Part shown: one piece after another, positions 1-9,822 of the stretch
Position numbering within the stretch: position 1 is the stretch's first letter
How the letters are laid out: the number at the start of each line of letters is the position of its first letter
NCBI RefSeq assembly: GCF_008271465.1
Contig: NZ_VMDU01000002.1
Location: forward strand, 62,001 to 126,000
DNA length: 64,000 bases
Reading direction: 5' to 3'
Source: Tabrizicola flagellatus
GTDB lineage: Bacteria; Pseudomonadota; Alphaproteobacteria; Rhodobacterales; Rhodobacteraceae
Program-made: the position numbers and the translations under genes
The notes under the pieces: model-generated
Databases searched by the model: none
Told to the model about the DNA's origin: nothing
The model's input: only the letters and a program-made list of their open reading frames with translations

Positions 1-229
1 CACGCCTCGTGCGCGAGTTTGTCGCGCGCGGCAGCATTCCGTATTCGGCGGTGACCCAGCCCTGCCCGGTGTTCTTCAGGAAGGGAGGCGCCTTGTCCTC
101 GATCGTGGCGGAACACAGCACATGCGTCTCGCCCATCTTGATGAGGCAAGAGCCTTCGGCATGTTTCATCACGTTGGTTTCGATTGAAACCGTCCGAAGA
201 TCGCTTAGGTTTCTGCCTGACGGACGCAT
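1..229 (-). CDS. rph: Ribonuclease PH, 5' part only (cut by window edge)
   Basis: This is the start of ribonuclease PH, the phosphate-dependent 3'-5' exonuclease that trims the 3' ends of tRNA precursors. About 76 codons are visible on the minus strand. They begin [14 protein letters not shown] and continue with the family stretches [17 protein letters not shown] and [16 protein letters not shown], which is the usual N-terminus of the enzyme. The ATG lies at 229-227. The gene diverges from hrcA with 67 bp between the two starts, so both promoters must lie in that gap; this rph/hrcA divergence is common in Rhodobacterales. The rest of the gene lies outside the window. Confidence 0.93.
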   Translation of the reverse strand, partial: MRPSGRNLSDLRTVSIETNVMKHAEGSCLIKMGETHVLCSATIEDKAPPFLKNTGQGWVTAEYGMLPRATNSRTRR

Positions 230-296
230 TGCCGGACCTTTCGCTGGGATGCGGCCACATACGCAACCAGTGACCAGGGATGCAACCCCGATTACC

Positions 297-1364
297 ATGA
301 CCAGCCAGCCCATGCTCAGCGACATGAACGAGCGGACGCGCGAAGTGTTTCGGCGCGTGGTCGAGGGGTATCTGTCGTCCGGCGAGCCTGTCGGATCGCG
401 CACGCTGTCCCGAACGCTGTCCGAGAAGGTCTCGGCCGCGACGGTTCGTAATGTGATGCAGGATCTGGAATACCTGGGATTGCTGGACAGCCCGCATGTC
501 TCGGCCGGACGGGTGCCGACCCAGTTGGGTCTCAGGATGTTCGTGGACAGCCTGCTGGAGGTGGGCCAGGTCGCGCCGGAGGATCAGGAGAAGATCGACG
601 CGACGCTGGGGGTCAACGATCAGGACGTGACCACGCTGCTGGATGAGGTTGGGGCGGCGCTGTCGGTCATCACCCGGGGGGCGAGCGTCGTGTTGGCGCC
701 CAAGCGGGAAGCGGCGATCCGGCATATCGAGTTCGTGAGCCTTGGGCCGGAGCGGGCGCTGGTGGTGCTGGTCTTTGCCGACGGGCAGGTGGAAAACCGC
801 ATCTTCGTCCCGCCGCCGGGGCAGACGCCATCCTCGATGCGGGAGGCGGCGAACTTTCTGAATGCCCTGGCCGAGGGGCGGACGCTGTCGGAACTGCGGG
901 CCAGCATGGTGACCGAGATCGCCAGGCGCCGGCAGGAGATCGATTCGCTCGCCAGGGAGCTGGTGGAAAGCGGGCTGGCCGTCTGGGAAAACGCTGGCGA
1001 GCCTTCCGAGCGGCTGATCGTGCGGGGCCGGGCGAACCTGATCGACAATGTGGCGGATCAGGCCGAGATCGAGCGGATTCGCGTGTTGTTCGACGATCTG
1101 GAACGCAAGCGGGACATCGCCGAATTCCTGGACCTGACCGAAGCGGGCGAGGGCGTGCGGATTTTTATCGGGTCGGAGAACAAGCTTTTCTCACTTTCCG
1201 GTTCAAGTCTGGTCGTTTCTCCCTATATGAACGCGGATCGGAAGATCATCGGCGCGGTGGGCGTCATCGGTCCGACTCGGCTGAACTATGGCCGCATCGT
1301 GCCGATCGTCGATTACACCGCCCAGCTGGTGGGCCGCCTGGTCAGTGACCGCGGCAAGGCGTGA
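297..1364 (+). CDS. hrcA: Heat-inducible transcription repressor HrcA
   Basis: HrcA is the repressor of class I heat-shock genes; it binds CIRCE operators and depends on GroEL for its active fold. The 355-residue product starts with a winged-helix region ([17 protein letters not shown], then [11 protein letters not shown] and [18 protein letters not shown]) and is followed by the GAF-like HrcA domain ending near [12 protein letters not shown]. The frame is open upstream to position 9, but that extension is antisense to rph. ATG 297 ([13 protein letters not shown]) matches the usual family start. grpE follows 15 bp downstream, giving an hrcA-grpE chaperone operon. I saw no CIRCE-like inverted repeat upstream. 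Confidence 0.95.
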   Translation: MTSQPMLSDMNERTREVFRRVVEGYLSSGEPVGSRTLSRTLSEKVSAATVRNVMQDLEYLGLLDSPHVSAGRVPTQLGLRMFVDSLLEVGQVAPEDQEKIDATLGVNDQDVTTLLDEVGAALSVITRGASVVLAPKREAAIRHIEFVSLGPERALVVLVFADGQVENRIFVPPPGQTPSSMREAANFLNALAEGRTLSELRASMVTEIARRRQEIDSLARELVESGLAVWENAGEPSERLIVRGRANLIDNVADQAEIERIRVLFDDLERKRDIAEFLDLTEAGEGVRIFIGSENKLFSLSGSSLVVSPYMNADRKIIGAVGVIGPTRLNYGRIVPIVDYTAQLVGRLVSDRGKA

Positions 1365-1379
1365 CAGAAGGACGTGACG

Positions 1380-1925
1380 ATGTCGCAGGAAGAAACCACC
1401 GCTTCGCAGGTGGAGCTGGAACAGTTTGAAACCCCGGAAGTCGATGAGCCGGAAGTCGATGAGCTGGAGGCCCTCCGGGCCGAGCGCGACGAGCTGCGCG
1501 ACAAGTTCATGCGGGCGCTGGCCGATGCCGAGAACAGCCGCAAGCGGGCCGAGCGCGACCGGAAAGAGGCCGAGATGTATGGCGGGACGAAGCTCGCGCG
1601 CGATCTGCTGCCGGTCTATGACAACCTGAACCGTGCGCTCCAGGCGATCCCGGAGGAAAGCCGTGCGGCCTCGGCGGCGCTGATCGAAGGGGTGGAGCTG
1701 ACCCTGCGCGAGCTGACCAATGTGATGACCAAGCACGGGATCACGATGATTTCCCCGGCTGTCGGGGACCAGTTCGACCCGCAGCTGCACCAGGCGATGT
1801 TCGAAGCGCCCTTGCCGGGGACGAAGGCCGGTCAGATTATCCAGGTGGCGACGGAAGGCTTCCTGCTGCACGATCGGCTCTTGCGCCCGGCGCAGGTTGG
1901 GGTGTCGTCGAACACGGCTGGGTAA
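1380..1925 (+). CDS. grpE: Nucleotide exchange factor GrpE
   Basis: GrpE releases ADP from DnaK in the cytoplasmic DnaK-DnaJ-GrpE cycle. The product has 181 residues. It has an acidic N-terminus containing a tandem EVDEPEVDELE repeat, then a long coiled coil (about residues 28-80; ERDELRDKFMRALADAENSRK) and the beta domain with the family signature GDQFDPQLHQAMFE. A GTG at 1374 is in frame, but AGAAGGA at 1366-1372 is well spaced only for ATG 1380, so the latter was chosen. It is the second gene of the hrcA operon and ends just before a strong hairpin. Confidence 0.95.
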   Translation: MSQEETTASQVELEQFETPEVDEPEVDELEALRAERDELRDKFMRALADAENSRKRAERDRKEAEMYGGTKLARDLLPVYDNLNRALQAIPEESRAASAALIEGVELTLRELTNVMTKHGITMISPAVGDQFDPQLHQAMFEAPLPGTKAGQIIQVATEGFLLHDRLLRPAQVGVSSNTAG

Positions 1926-1927
1926 GG

Positions 1928-1980
1928 CGTAGGGTGCGCTACAGCGCACCTTCCGACGGTGCGCTGTAGCGCACCCTACG
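1928..1980. repeat. Perfect 23-bp inverted repeat (dispersed palindrome, grpE/mutS)
   Basis: Arms 1928-1950 and 1958-1980 are perfectly complementary (CGTAGGGTGCGCTACAGCGC and onwards) around a 7-nt loop. It can terminate the convergent grpE and mutS transcripts. The right arm contains the mutS TAG stop codon (1978-1976). A single arm with one mismatch recurs at 24437-24459, where it supplies the stop of pip in the same way. Confidence 0.85.
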
Positions 1981-4597
1981 ACAAGCCTTTGAGTTCATAG
2001 ATAAGTTTCAAGGCGTCCATCGGGGTGAGTTCATCCGGATGGACGCCCTTCAACCGCTCCTCCACTGCGGAAACCGTCTGTTTCTGCGGCGGGGGTGCAG
2101 GCGGTGCCGCACGAAAAAGGGGCAGGTCGTCGATCAGCGTGGCCTGCTTGCCGCCCTCGCGGTCGCCCTTTTCCAGGGCATCGAGGACGACCTTGGCGCG
2201 TTCGATGACGGAGGGCGGCAGGCCCGCCAGCCGCGCGACCTGCACGCCATAGCTGCGGTCGGCAGCACCTTCGCGGACTTCGTGCAGGAAGATCACCTCA
2301 CCTTCCCATTCCTTTACCGCAACGGTCGCGTTCCTGACCCCCGGCAGTTTGCCCGCAAGCGCCGTCATCTCATGGTAATGCGTGGCGAACAGCGCGCGGC
2401 AGCGGTTGACCTCGTGCAGGTGTTCCAGCGTCGCCCAGGCGATGGAGAGGCCGTCGTAGGTGGCGGTGCCGCGGCCGATCTCGTCCAGGATCACCAGCGC
2501 GCGGTCGTCGGCCTGGTTCAGGATCGCGGCGGTCTCGACCATCTCGACCATGAAGGTGGAGCGGCGCCGGGCGAGGTCGTCCGACGCGCCGACCCGGCTG
2601 AACAGTTGCGAGACGAGGCCGATCCGGGCTGACGTGGCGGGGACATGGGAGCCCGCTTGCGCCAGAAGGGCGATGAGGGCGTTCTGGCGCAGGAAAGTGG
2701 ATTTCCCGGCCATGTTCGGGCCGGTCAACAGCCAGATGGCGGGCGTGTCCCGGTCGGTCAGGGCGCAGTCGTTGGCGACGAAGGGCTGGCCCTCTCGCCT
2801 GAGGGCACGCTCGACCACCGGATGCCGGCCGCCGGCGATCTGGAACGCACGGCTGTCGTCCACCACCGGGGCGCACCAGTTTTCCTCGGCGGAGAGGTCG
2901 GCGAAGGCGGCGGCGAGGTCGATCTCGGCCAGCGCTCGGGCGGCCAGCGCTATGGGGGCGGAGTGGTCGAGGATTTCGACCTTGAGGGCAGAATAGTGCC
3001 GCTTCTCAAGCTCAAGCGCGTGGTTGGCCGAGTTCAGGATCCGGGTTTCGAGGTCGGACAGGGCAAGCGTGGTGAAGCGGACCTGGCCGGCGGTGGTCTG
3101 ACGGTGGATGAACAGCTCCGGCATGGCGCGCATGCGATCTTCGTGGGTCGTCGTCGTCTCGATGAAGTAGCCCAGCACGTTGTTGTGCTTGATCTTCAGG
3201 CTGGCGATGCCGGTTGCCTCGACATATTCGGCCTGCATCCGGGCGATGACACCGCGGCCTTCGTCGCGCAGGCTGCGCGTCTCGTCGAGTTCGGGGTCGT
3301 AGCCAGGCGCGATGTAGCCGCCGTCGCGGGTCAGAAGGGGCGGCTCGGCCACCAGTGCGCGGGTCAGGAGGTGCACCAGCGCATCGTGCCCGACCAGCGC
3401 GCGGGCGGCCTCGGCCAGGAGGGGCGGGGCGTCAGTCAGCAGGGTGGCAATCTGCCCCGCCTGTTCCAGCCCGGCGCGGATCGCCGCCATGTCTCGGGGG
3501 CCGTCGCGGTCGAGCGCAAGGCGTGAAAGCGCGCGGTCGATGTCGGGGACGCGGCGCAGCGCATCGCGCAGCCGCTCGCGCAGGGCGGGTCGTTCCAGCA
3601 GGAAATCCAGCGCTTCCTGGCGGGCGTGGATGACCTGCAGGTCGAGCGAAGGCGAGGAGAGGCGGCGTTCAAGGAGGCGCGCGCCGCCGGCGGTGACGGT
3701 CCGGTCGATGGCTGCGAGCAGCGAACCCTCGCGCCCGCCCGACAGCGCCTGCGTCAGTTCCAGGTTGCGCCGTGTCGCGGCGTCGATCTGCATGACCCCG
3801 CCCGTCGTCTCGCGCACCGGAGGCGAGAGGCGCGGCATCTTCCCGCGTTGGGTGAGGTGCAGGTAATCGACCAGTGCGCCCATGGCCGAAACTTCGGCAC
3901 GCTCGAAGGTGCCGAAGGCGTCCAGCGAGGCGACGCCGAAGAGATCGCAGAGCCGCCGTTCCGCGTTGGTGGAATCGAAGCTGCCGCGCGACAGCGGGGT
4001 GATCGAAAGGCCGGCATCAGCGAGGCCCGGCGCAATGTCGCTTTCCCGCGCCTCGTTCAGCAGAAGCTCGCGAGGGGCAATGCGCGCGAGGTCCGGGCCA
4101 AGGCGGCTCAGCGAGGATTGCATGACCCGGAACTCGCCGGTCGAGATGTCGGCCCAGGCCAGCGCCCCCTGGTCGCGGACCTCGGAGAAGGCGGCAAGGA
4201 AGTTGTGGCGGCGGGCTTCGAGAAGCGAATCCTCGGTCAGGGTGCCGGGGGTGACGAGGCGGACGACATCACGCCGGACCACGGCCTTTGAGCCGCGTTT
4301 CTTCGCTTCGGCCGGGTCCTCCAGCTGTTCAGCGATGGCGACGCGAAAGCCCTTGCGGATCAGGGTGAGGAGATAGCCCTCGGCCGAATGGACCGGAACG
4401 CCGCACATCGGGATCGGCTCGCCCAGGTGCAGGCCGCGCTTGGTCAGCGCGATGTCGAGCGCGGCGGCGGCGGCCACCGCGTCGTCGAAGAACATCTCGT
4501 AGAAATCGCCCATCCGGTAGAACAGCAACGCGCCGGGGTTCTGGGCCTTTATCTCCAGATACTGCGCCATCATCGGCGTCACGGCGTCGTCGGTCAC
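1976..4597 (-). CDS. mutS: DNA mismatch repair protein MutS
   Basis: MutS recognises base mismatches and small loops and starts methyl-independent or MutL-directed repair. The 873-residue product has full family length. The N-terminal mismatch-binding domain carries the Phe-x-Glu motif (GDFYEMF, residues 31-37). The C-terminal ABC ATPase shows Walker [10 protein letters not shown], signature [11 protein letters not shown], Walker [17 protein letters not shown] and the FATHYHEM histidine loop. ATG 4597 gives the canonical start [17 protein letters not shown]. The C-terminus ends inside a dispersed palindrome that provides the stop codon. Transcription is convergent with grpE. Confidence 0.97.
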   Translation of the reverse strand: MTDDAVTPMMAQYLEIKAQNPGALLFYRMGDFYEMFFDDAVAAAAALDIALTKRGLHLGEPIPMCGVPVHSAEGYLLTLIRKGFRVAIAEQLEDPAEAKKRGSKAVVRRDVVRLVTPGTLTEDSLLEARRHNFLAAFSEVRDQGALAWADISTGEFRVMQSSLSRLGPDLARIAPRELLLNEARESDIAPGLADAGLSITPLSRGSFDSTNAERRLCDLFGVASLDAFGTFERAEVSAMGALVDYLHLTQRGKMPRLSPPVRETTGGVMQIDAATRRNLELTQALSGGREGSLLAAIDRTVTAGGARLLERRLSSPSLDLQVIHARQEALDFLLERPALRERLRDALRRVPDIDRALSRLALDRDGPRDMAAIRAGLEQAGQIATLLTDAPPLLAEAARALVGHDALVHLLTRALVAEPPLLTRDGGYIAPGYDPELDETRSLRDEGRGVIARMQAEYVEATGIASLKIKHNNVLGYFIETTTTHEDRMRAMPELFIHRQTTAGQVRFTTLALSDLETRILNSANHALELEKRHYSALKVEILDHSAPIALAARALAEIDLAAAFADLSAEENWCAPVVDDSRAFQIAGGRHPVVERALRREGQPFVANDCALTDRDTPAIWLLTGPNMAGKSTFLRQNALIALLAQAGSHVPATSARIGLVSQLFSRVGASDDLARRRSTFMVEMVETAAILNQADDRALVILDEIGRGTATYDGLSIAWATLEHLHEVNRCRALFATHYHEMTALAGKLPGVRNATVAVKEWEGEVIFLHEVREGAADRSYGVQVARLAGLPPSVIERAKVVLDALEKGDREGGKQATLIDDLPLFRAAPPAPPPQKQTVSAVEERLKGVHPDELTPMDALKLIYELKGLS

Positions 4598-4683
4598 GTC
4601 TGCTCTCCGCTTGGTCCGCTGAGACTACCCTTTGCGCTGCAAGTGGGAAAGGGCGCAGCATCTGGCTGCGGGTGGAGCCTCCG

Positions 4684-4709
4684 GCGGGAGTATTTGGGCA
4701 AAGGGCAAG
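4684..4709 (+). repeat. Dispersed GGAGTATTT repeat, copy 1
   Basis: GCGGGAGTATTTGGGCAAAG followed by GGCAAG, lying between the mutS start and the hslU stop. It matches copies at 12697-12720 and 18331-18353 and an inverted relative at 50211-50237. Here no start codon follows; the copy sits 3' of hslU (minus strand). Confidence 0.6.
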
Positions 4710-4712
4710 CGG

Positions 4713-6011
4713 CTAGAGGACGTAGCGCGAGATGTCGGCAGAGCGGGCGAGGGCGCCGATGTTGGTCTCGACGAAGGCGGCATCGACCACGACCGAGGCG
4801 CCGGATCGGTCCGGGGCGTCGAAGGACAGTTCCTCGAACACCCGCTCCATCACCGTGTAAAGCCGCCGGGCGCCGATGTTTTCCACGCTGCGGTTCACCT
4901 CGGCGGCGATGCGGGCCAGGGCGGCGATGCCATCAGGGGTGAAGTCAACCTTCACGTCCTCGGTCGCCATCAGCGCGGCGTATTGCCGGGTCAGGGCATT
5001 GTCGGTCTCGGTCAGGATGCGGACGAAGTCGTCCTCGGTCAGCGGCGCCAGTTCGACCCGGATCGGCAGCCGGCCCTGGAGTTCGGGCAGGAGGTCCGAG
5101 GGTTTCGCGATGTGGAAAGCGCCCGAGGCGATGAACAGGATATGGTCGGTCTTGACCGGGCCGTGCTTGGTGCTGACGGTTGTGCCCTCGATCAGCGGCA
5201 GGAGGTCGCGCTGGACGCCCTCGCGGCTGACATCGGCGCCGCGGGCGTCGGACCGGGCGCAGATCTTGTCGATCTCGTCGAGGAAGACGATGCCGTTTTC
5301 CTGCACCGCCTCCAGCGCCGCGGCCCGCACGGCCTCGTCGTCGAGCAGCTTGTCGGCTTCCTGGCCGATCAGCACCTCGTAGCTTTGCGCGACGGTCATC
5401 CGCTTGCGGCTGGAGCGGCCCCCGAAAGCCTTGAACAGGTCCTGCAAGCCCTGCATCTGGGTTTCCATGCCGGGCATCCCGAAGCCGAGCGGCATTGCGG
5501 GGGCGGCATCGGCGACCTCGATCTCGATCATCGTGTCGTCGAGTTCGCCGCGCTTCAGCTTGCCGCGGAAGGTCTCTCGCGTCTGTTCGCGCGCGTCCTT
5601 GCCGGCAATGGCCTCGATCACCCGGTCCTCGGCCGCGCGCTGTGCCTTGGCCTTCACCTCTTCGCGCATGCGGACGCGAGTGTCGTTGATCGCCACATCC
5701 ACAAGATCGCGCACGATTGAATCGACATCGCGGCCGACATAGCCGACCTCGGTGAACTTGGTCGCCTCGACCTTGAGGAAGGGCGCCTTGGCCAGCTTGG
5801 CCAGACGGCGGCTGATCTCGGTCTTGCCGACGCCGGTCGGGCCGATCATCAGGATGTTCTTCGGATAGACCTCGTCGCGCAGGTCGTCGCCCAGGCGCTT
5901 GCGGCGCCAGCGGTTGCGCAGGGCGACGGCGACGGCGCGCTTGGCTTCCCTCTGGCCGATGATGAAGCGGTCAAGCTCCGAGACGATTTCGCGGGGGGTG
6001 AGGTCGGTCAT
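4713..6011 (-). CDS. hslU: HslU, ATPase subunit of the HslVU protease
   Basis: HslU is the AAA+ unfoldase that feeds substrates to the HslV peptidase. The 432-residue product has Walker [10 protein letters not shown] (residues 57-65), the pore loop GYVGRDVDS, the I-domain with [15 protein letters not shown], Walker [12 protein letters not shown] and the C-terminal sensor region [19 protein letters not shown], ending RYVL, whose tail normally docks into HslV. A much longer open frame exists upstream, but ATG 6011 ([14 protein letters not shown]) is the family start and overlaps the preceding gene by 4 bp (ATGA), indicating translational coupling. hslV is not adjacent: an antitoxin-like gene on the other strand and the DUF2157 gene lie between them. 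Confidence 0.96.
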   Translation of the reverse strand: MTDLTPREIVSELDRFIIGQREAKRAVAVALRNRWRRKRLGDDLRDEVYPKNILMIGPTGVGKTEISRRLAKLAKAPFLKVEATKFTEVGYVGRDVDSIVRDLVDVAINDTRVRMREEVKAKAQRAAEDRVIEAIAGKDAREQTRETFRGKLKRGELDDTMIEIEVADAAPAMPLGFGMPGMETQMQGLQDLFKAFGGRSSRKRMTVAQSYEVLIGQEADKLLDDEAVRAAALEAVQENGIVFLDEIDKICARSDARGADVSREGVQRDLLPLIEGTTVSTKHGPVKTDHILFIASGAFHIAKPSDLLPELQGRLPIRVELAPLTEDDFVRILTETDNALTRQYAALMATEDVKVDFTPDGIAALARIAAEVNRSVENIGARRLYTVMERVFEELSFDAPDRSGASVVVDAAFVETNIGALARSADISRYVL

Positions 6012-7066
6012 TCGGTGGATCCGTATGGCGGCAGGCGGGATTTGCCGGGGAAATCGGGCAGCATCTGCATGACCCTGGCGCGCAGCTGGACCCACCAGGT
6101 GCCGATTGCCGTAATGAAGGCGCCAAGCAGGAGGAGGACGAAGATCCAGCTGGTGCCGCCGCCTTCGCCCATCAGCCAGGAGATCACGATGGCGATGTAG
6201 ACGATGGCTGCGGTCAGGAAGCTGCGGCGGTCGATGACGAGGGCCAGGATCGCGATCAGAACCAGGGCGACGGCGAGTGCCCCGGTTCCGCCGCCATTCA
6301 AGAGCGTCACGGCGACAGTGTTCACCAGCGCCGGCGCGGCGAGGAGGTGGCACCAGAAGGCGGTGGCGGAATGGCGGCCAAGGCGATGCGGATCGCGCGT
6401 GTCGAACCACATGCCGACGAGGAAGGCGCCGATGCCGAAGACCAGGGTTGCGGTGGCAAAGGCCGGGCTTTCGCTCAGGTCGAACATGGCGCGATAGCCT
6501 TCGGCTCCGGCAAGGCCGATGAGGTTGGAGGCCGATGCGGTAAGGGAGTAGATCGCCCCCAGCAGCGCGGCCCCGGTCAGGAAGGCCGCGAAGGGCAGGC
6601 GGAAGCGCCGGTACCACAGCATCAGCGCAACGGCCGAGGCGAGGAAACCCAGGATACCGAGGGCGCGGGCCTCAAGCCCGACCTGACGAAGGACAGAAAA
6701 GACGAAGAGCATGACTCCGGCGCCGAACGCGCTGGCAAGGACCATGGAGGGCAGGGTCATCCGGCGTTTCAGCGTGAAGTAGCCTGCCCACCACCACGCG
6801 ATCGCCGCCGTCGCGAGCGGCACCAGGGTCAGGAGGGCAAAGCCTCCGAAGGCTGCGAGCAGGGCAGTGACGCCGGACAGCAGGATCACCAGGCCGACCG
6901 AGATGAAGATTTCCGAGAAGCCGCGGAAGAACTCGAACGGTTCGTCTTCCTGGGGTAGCGTGGCGCGCTTGCCTGCACGCTCGTTGGCCAGAGCGGAAAG
7001 CGAGGCGGCCTGCGCTTCGCTGACAATTCCGGCGGCAACGGCGGCGCGCAGATCTTCAGGGGTCAT
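6008..7066 (-). CDS. DUF2157-like multi-pass membrane protein
   Basis: The product has 352 residues and no known function. A short soluble N-terminus ([20 protein letters not shown], the DUF2157-type helical segment followed by a linker) precedes roughly ten hydrophobic helices, for example [20 protein letters not shown] and [15 protein letters not shown]. It is probably an inner-membrane protein. ATG 7066 was chosen because it starts the DUF2157 segment; an upstream ATG at 7123 is in frame but runs into the AT-rich promoter region. The stop overlaps the hslU start (ATGA), so the two genes form an operon and a role linked to HslU is conceivable but unproven. Confidence 0.75.
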   Translation of the reverse strand: MTPEDLRAAVAAGIVSEAQAASLSALANERAGKRATLPQEDEPFEFFRGFSEIFISVGLVILLSGVTALLAAFGGFALLTLVPLATAAIAWWWAGYFTLKRRMTLPSMVLASAFGAGVMLFVFSVLRQVGLEARALGILGFLASAVALMLWYRRFRLPFAAFLTGAALLGAIYSLTASASNLIGLAGAEGYRAMFDLSESPAFATATLVFGIGAFLVGMWFDTRDPHRLGRHSATAFWCHLLAAPALVNTVAVTLLNGGGTGALAVALVLIAILALVIDRRSFLTAAIVYIAIVISWLMGEGGGTSWIFVLLLLGAFITAIGTWWVQLRARVMQMLPDFPGKSRLPPYGSTE

Positions 7067-7141
7067 TCGGGGCCTCTTCGGCAGGAAACCGTGCAGCCAC
7101 AGATAAGGGGTTTGTGGCGCCAAACCAAGTCAGGTATTCTG

Positions 7142-7194
7142 GTATCTACCTCTGGTATATACGTCCGAAAAGTGTAGTTACACGATGTGTATAC
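7142..7194. promoter_or_regulatory. Cluster of GTATATAC-type palindromes in a divergent promoter region
   Basis: Four related sites lie in 53 bp: GTATCTAC (7142), GTATATAC (7155), GTGTAGTTACAC (7172, two 5-bp arms) and GTATAC (7189). They sit between the start of the DUF2157-hslU operon and the BrnA-like antitoxin gene. Antitoxins of this type usually repress their own promoter through such short palindromes. The same octamers recur throughout the window. Confidence 0.6.
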
Positions 7195-7267
7195 CTTCAG
7201 ACAGGCTTGCAAGAGCCTGAAAAAGAAGAATAACAGAATTGCAGTTGGCGTTCGTGGGAGTGCGTGA

Positions 7268-7558
7268 ATGTTGGAAGAAGGCCCGAAGCGGTTGAGCATC
7301 GCCGAGAAGCGAGCGCTGAACGGCACCCTGGTGCTCGGCACCGGCAGCCAGGTCGAGGACCGGCCGGACGAAATCCTGGGCGACGCCCGCTGGACCGATA
7401 CCGTCGTTCCCGAACAGGCGCGCAAGAAGCTGATCTCCCTTCGGGTTGATCCGGCGGTCCTGGAGTTCTTCAAGGCGCAAGGGCCCGGCTACCAGACCCG
7501 GATGAACGCCGTCCTCCAGGCCTACATGCAGGTCAAGAAGGAGATGGGCCAGGGCTGA
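7268..7558 (+). CDS. Orphan BrnA-like antitoxin (ribbon-helix-helix)
   Basis: The 96-residue product ends in a segment typical of BrnA/DUF4415 antitoxins: [19 protein letters not shown] followed by [14 protein letters not shown], i.e. a ribbon-helix-helix DNA-binding fold. In BrnTA systems the toxin BrnT is encoded immediately upstream and BrnA represses the promoter. No BrnT-sized ORF lies within 140 bp upstream or downstream here, so this is an orphan. It is transcribed against its neighbours, its 3' end overlaps the hslV stop by 26 bp, and it separates hslV from hslU. Its promoter carries four GTATATAC-like palindromes. Confidence 0.75.
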   Translation: MLEEGPKRLSIAEKRALNGTLVLGTGSQVEDRPDEILGDARWTDTVVPEQARKKLISLRVDPAVLEFFKAQGPGYQTRMNAVLQAYMQVKKEMGQG

Positions 7559-8117
7559 CCGGCTGGCCGATCCGTTCGACGGTCAGGTTGCCGTTGGTAT
7601 AGACGCAGATGTCGGCCGCGATGGCCATGGCGCGACGCGCGATCTCCTCGGCGGAAAGGTCGGTCGCCATCAGGCCGCGGGCTGCGGCCAGCGCGAAGTT
7701 CCCGCCCGAACCGATGGCGGCCACGTCGTGTTCCGGCTCCAGCACGTCGCCCGCGCCGGTGATGACGTAAAGCGCACTGCCATCGGTCACGATCAGCATG
7801 GCCTCGAGGTTGCGCAGATACTTGTCCATGCGCCAGTCCTTCGCCAGATCGACGCAGGCACGGGCCAGCTGACCGGGGGCGGCCTCGAGCTTCTTTTCCA
7901 GCCGTTCCAGAAGCGTGAAGGCATCCGCGGTCGATCCGGCGAAGCCGGCCACCACGTCGTGCCCCCCGGGAGACAGGCGGCGCACCTTCCGGGCAGTGCC
8001 CTTGATTACGGTCTGACCCAGCGAGACCTGGCCGTCGCCGGCAACGACGACCTCTCCGCCGCGGCGGACCGCAAGGATCGTGGTTCCGTGCCAGCCCGGG
8101 AACTTTTCGTCCGCCAT
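7533..8117 (-). CDS. hslV: HslV, peptidase subunit of the HslVU protease
   Basis: HslV is a proteasome-like N-terminal-threonine peptidase that works with HslU. The 194-residue product begins [21 protein letters not shown]; removal of the first 11 residues would expose Thr12 as nucleophile. The family landmarks [39 protein letters not shown] and [17 protein letters not shown] are all present. It lies downstream of rpsO on the same strand, with a terminator between them. The last 26 bp overlap the convergent orphan antitoxin gene. Confidence 0.96.
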   Translation of the reverse strand: MADEKFPGWHGTTILAVRRGGEVVVAGDGQVSLGQTVIKGTARKVRRLSPGGHDVVAGFAGSTADAFTLLERLEKKLEAAPGQLARACVDLAKDWRMDKYLRNLEAMLIVTDGSALYVITGAGDVLEPEHDVAAIGSGGNFALAAARGLMATDLSAEEIARRAMAIAADICVYTNGNLTVERIGQPVSPGPSPS

Positions 8118-8175
8118 CTCGCCCTCCGTTTGTCCCTATATGGCGGCGACGACCGCCGGGCTCAAGTCAAACGAA

Positions 8176-8204
8176 AACGCCCGCGCTGTGGGGGCGCGGG
8201 CGTT
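8176..8204 (-). terminator. Intrinsic terminator of rpsO
   Basis: An 11-bp perfect stem (8176-8186 with 8194-8204, AACGCCCGCGC type) with a 7-nt loop is followed on the minus strand by TTTTCGTTTG. It begins about 20 nt after the rpsO stop codon. Confidence 0.85.
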
Positions 8205-8224
8205 CCTTGCAATCCCGGGTCGGA

Positions 8225-8494
8225 TCAGCGGCGCAGGCCGAGGCGGGTGATCAGCGAGGTGTACCGCGCTTCGTCCGTCCTCTTCAGGTAGTCCAGCAGC
8301 TTGCGGCGCTGGGCGACGAGCATGAGAAGGCCACGACGCGAATGGTTGTCGTTCTTGTGGCTCTTGAAATGCTCGGTCAGGGTGGCGATCCGCGAGGACA
8401 GGATGGCGACCTGGACTTCGGGCGAACCGGTGTCGCCTTCCCTGGTCGCGTATTCCTTGATGACGCGGGCCTTCTCTTCAACGGTGATCGACAT
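8225..8494 (-). CDS. rpsO: 30S ribosomal protein S15
   Basis: S15 binds the central domain of 16S rRNA and is a primary assembly protein of the small subunit. The 89-residue product has the normal length and the full signature, including [36 protein letters not shown] and [10 protein letters not shown]. The start is preceded by AGGAGA. It is not followed by pnp as in many bacteria; hslV is the next gene on this strand, after a strong terminator. Confidence 0.98.
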   Translation of the reverse strand: MSITVEEKARVIKEYATREGDTGSPEVQVAILSSRIATLTEHFKSHKNDNHSRRGLLMLVAQRRKLLDYLKRTDEARYTSLITRLGLRR

Positions 8495-8802
8495 CGTGGT
8501 CTCCTGTGAAAGGGGTTATGGCGCAAGCCGGGATGTCGTCCAGCAGGGCCCTTGGAGGTTCCGCCACGGCGGCGGATGCGGGCGTATAGGCGGATTCGCC
8601 TGCGATGGGAAGGGGTTTCGCGGTGAGTTCGGCAACCGCCCTTTAACCAAGACGTCAGACTCCGGGTGTGAATCTTCGGGAAAGACTTGGGCAGCCGCGC
8701 GCATTGTGGTAAGGTCAGGGTGATTTTCCATTCGTTAACAAAAGGTTAACGGCTGGATCTGATGTAAAGTGGTCCTGCCGGCCCAGACAGGGAGTTGACA
8801 AG
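8495..8802. other. Intergenic region between rpsO and the RTX gene
   Basis: About 308 bp of divergent promoter space. I see no coding region or RNA gene. The only clear structure is a pair of GTTAAC palindromes at 8734-8739 and 8745-8750, 11 bp (about one helical turn) apart, upstream of the RTX gene. Confidence 0.5.
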
Positions 8803-9819
8803 TTGCTGGCACTGCTCGGTTTGTTTGGGGTCCTTGCGGCCGGCCTTGCGGCCGATGCCATGCTGTTCGGCCGTGGTGAAGCTGCCGGCGCCGAGGACGG
8901 GTCGGCGGAGGACGGGGCCCCGCAAGATGATGTGCCCGAAGGCGACAGCGAGATTCTGGACCTCGTGATCCTCGAGCCCGGCGTCCCTACGTCGGACGAC
9001 CTTCCCGACGCGGGGGACGATCCGTTGACGGTCGATGGCACCGACAATGCCGATGCCCTGTCTGGCGGGTCTGGTGACGATGCCATTCATGCCGACGGCG
9101 GAGACGACGTGATCGACGGTCGAGCCGGAGATGACTGGATCGACGCCGGCGGCGGAAATGACGCGGTCTGGGCCGGCGACGGCGCCGACACGATCCTCGG
9201 TGGCGACGGGACCGACAGTGTTCAGGGGCAAGCGGGGGACGATGCGCTGATTGGCGGGTCGGGTCACGACAGTCTTGCCGGTTGCGAGGGCAATGACAGC
9301 GTGGAGGGCGGCGCCGGTCGTGACACCCTGATCGGCGGAGAGGGCGACGACTGGATTGATGGCGGCGAGGACGAAGACTGGCTGGTCGGCAGTGCTGGCA
9401 ACGATGCGCTGGACGGGGGCCAGGGCAGCGACATTCTTGACGGCGGCAGCGGTGACGACCGGATTTCGGGGGTCGAGACGGGGCCGGGCGGGCAGGAGCT
9501 GGACTACATCAACGGCGGTGCGGGCAGCGACCGGCTGATCCTCGGCGCCGGAGACATCGCCACAGGTGGCAGCGGTGCAGACGAATTCGTTCTGGACAAG
9601 TGGCTTCCGGAGACCTCGGTCACCCGGATCATGGATTATGACCCGGCCGAGGACACCCTGGTCATCATCTATGATCCCGAGGTACATGCCGATCCGGTCG
9701 TGACGGTTGGCCCGAACGATGGCGGTCAGGGCCAGGCAGTCTATCTTGACGGTGCGAAGATTGCCGTTGTCAGTGGAGCGCCGTTCGGGGTGTCGGACAT
9801 CAGGCTGATGGCTTCCTGA
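8803..9819 (+). CDS. RTX-type calcium-binding repeat protein
   Basis: The 338-residue product has an N-terminal hydrophobic helix (about residues 1-22, LLGLFGVLAAGLAADAML), an acidic linker, and then about sixteen glycine/aspartate nonapeptides (GGSGDD, GGAGRDTLIGGEGDD and similar) from about residue 80 to 225, typical of calcium-bound RTX beta-rolls. A C-terminal beta-rich segment with RIMDYDPAEDTLVIIYDP resembles the tail of Rhodobacterales RTX proteins. The first codon appears to be TTG at 8803; no ATG or GTG gives the hydrophobic N-terminus. It is probably membrane-anchored or exported. No adjacent type I secretion genes are seen. The substrate or role is unknown. Confidence 0.75.
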   Translation: MLALLGLFGVLAAGLAADAMLFGRGEAAGAEDGSAEDGAPQDDVPEGDSEILDLVILEPGVPTSDDLPDAGDDPLTVDGTDNADALSGGSGDDAIHADGGDDVIDGRAGDDWIDAGGGNDAVWAGDGADTILGGDGTDSVQGQAGDDALIGGSGHDSLAGCEGNDSVEGGAGRDTLIGGEGDDWIDGGEDEDWLVGSAGNDALDGGQGSDILDGGSGDDRISGVETGPGGQELDYINGGAGSDRLILGAGDIATGGSGADEFVLDKWLPETSVTRIMDYDPAEDTLVIIYDPEVHADPVVTVGPNDGGQGQAVYLDGAKIAVVSGAPFGVSDIRLMAS

Positions 9820-9822
9820 CGC

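Noticed and set aside
9-296. N-terminal extension of HrcA in the same frame
   Set aside because: It is antisense to the clear RNase PH N-terminus on the minus strand and has no HrcA similarity; ATG 297 is the family start.
1365-1379. A CIRCE element controlling hrcA-grpE
   Set aside because: No TTAGCACTC-N9-GAGTGCTAA-like repeat was seen upstream of either gene.
7124-7267. A BrnT toxin upstream of the BrnA-like gene
   Set aside because: No ORF of about 90 codons with BrnT features exists on either strand between 7124 and 7267.
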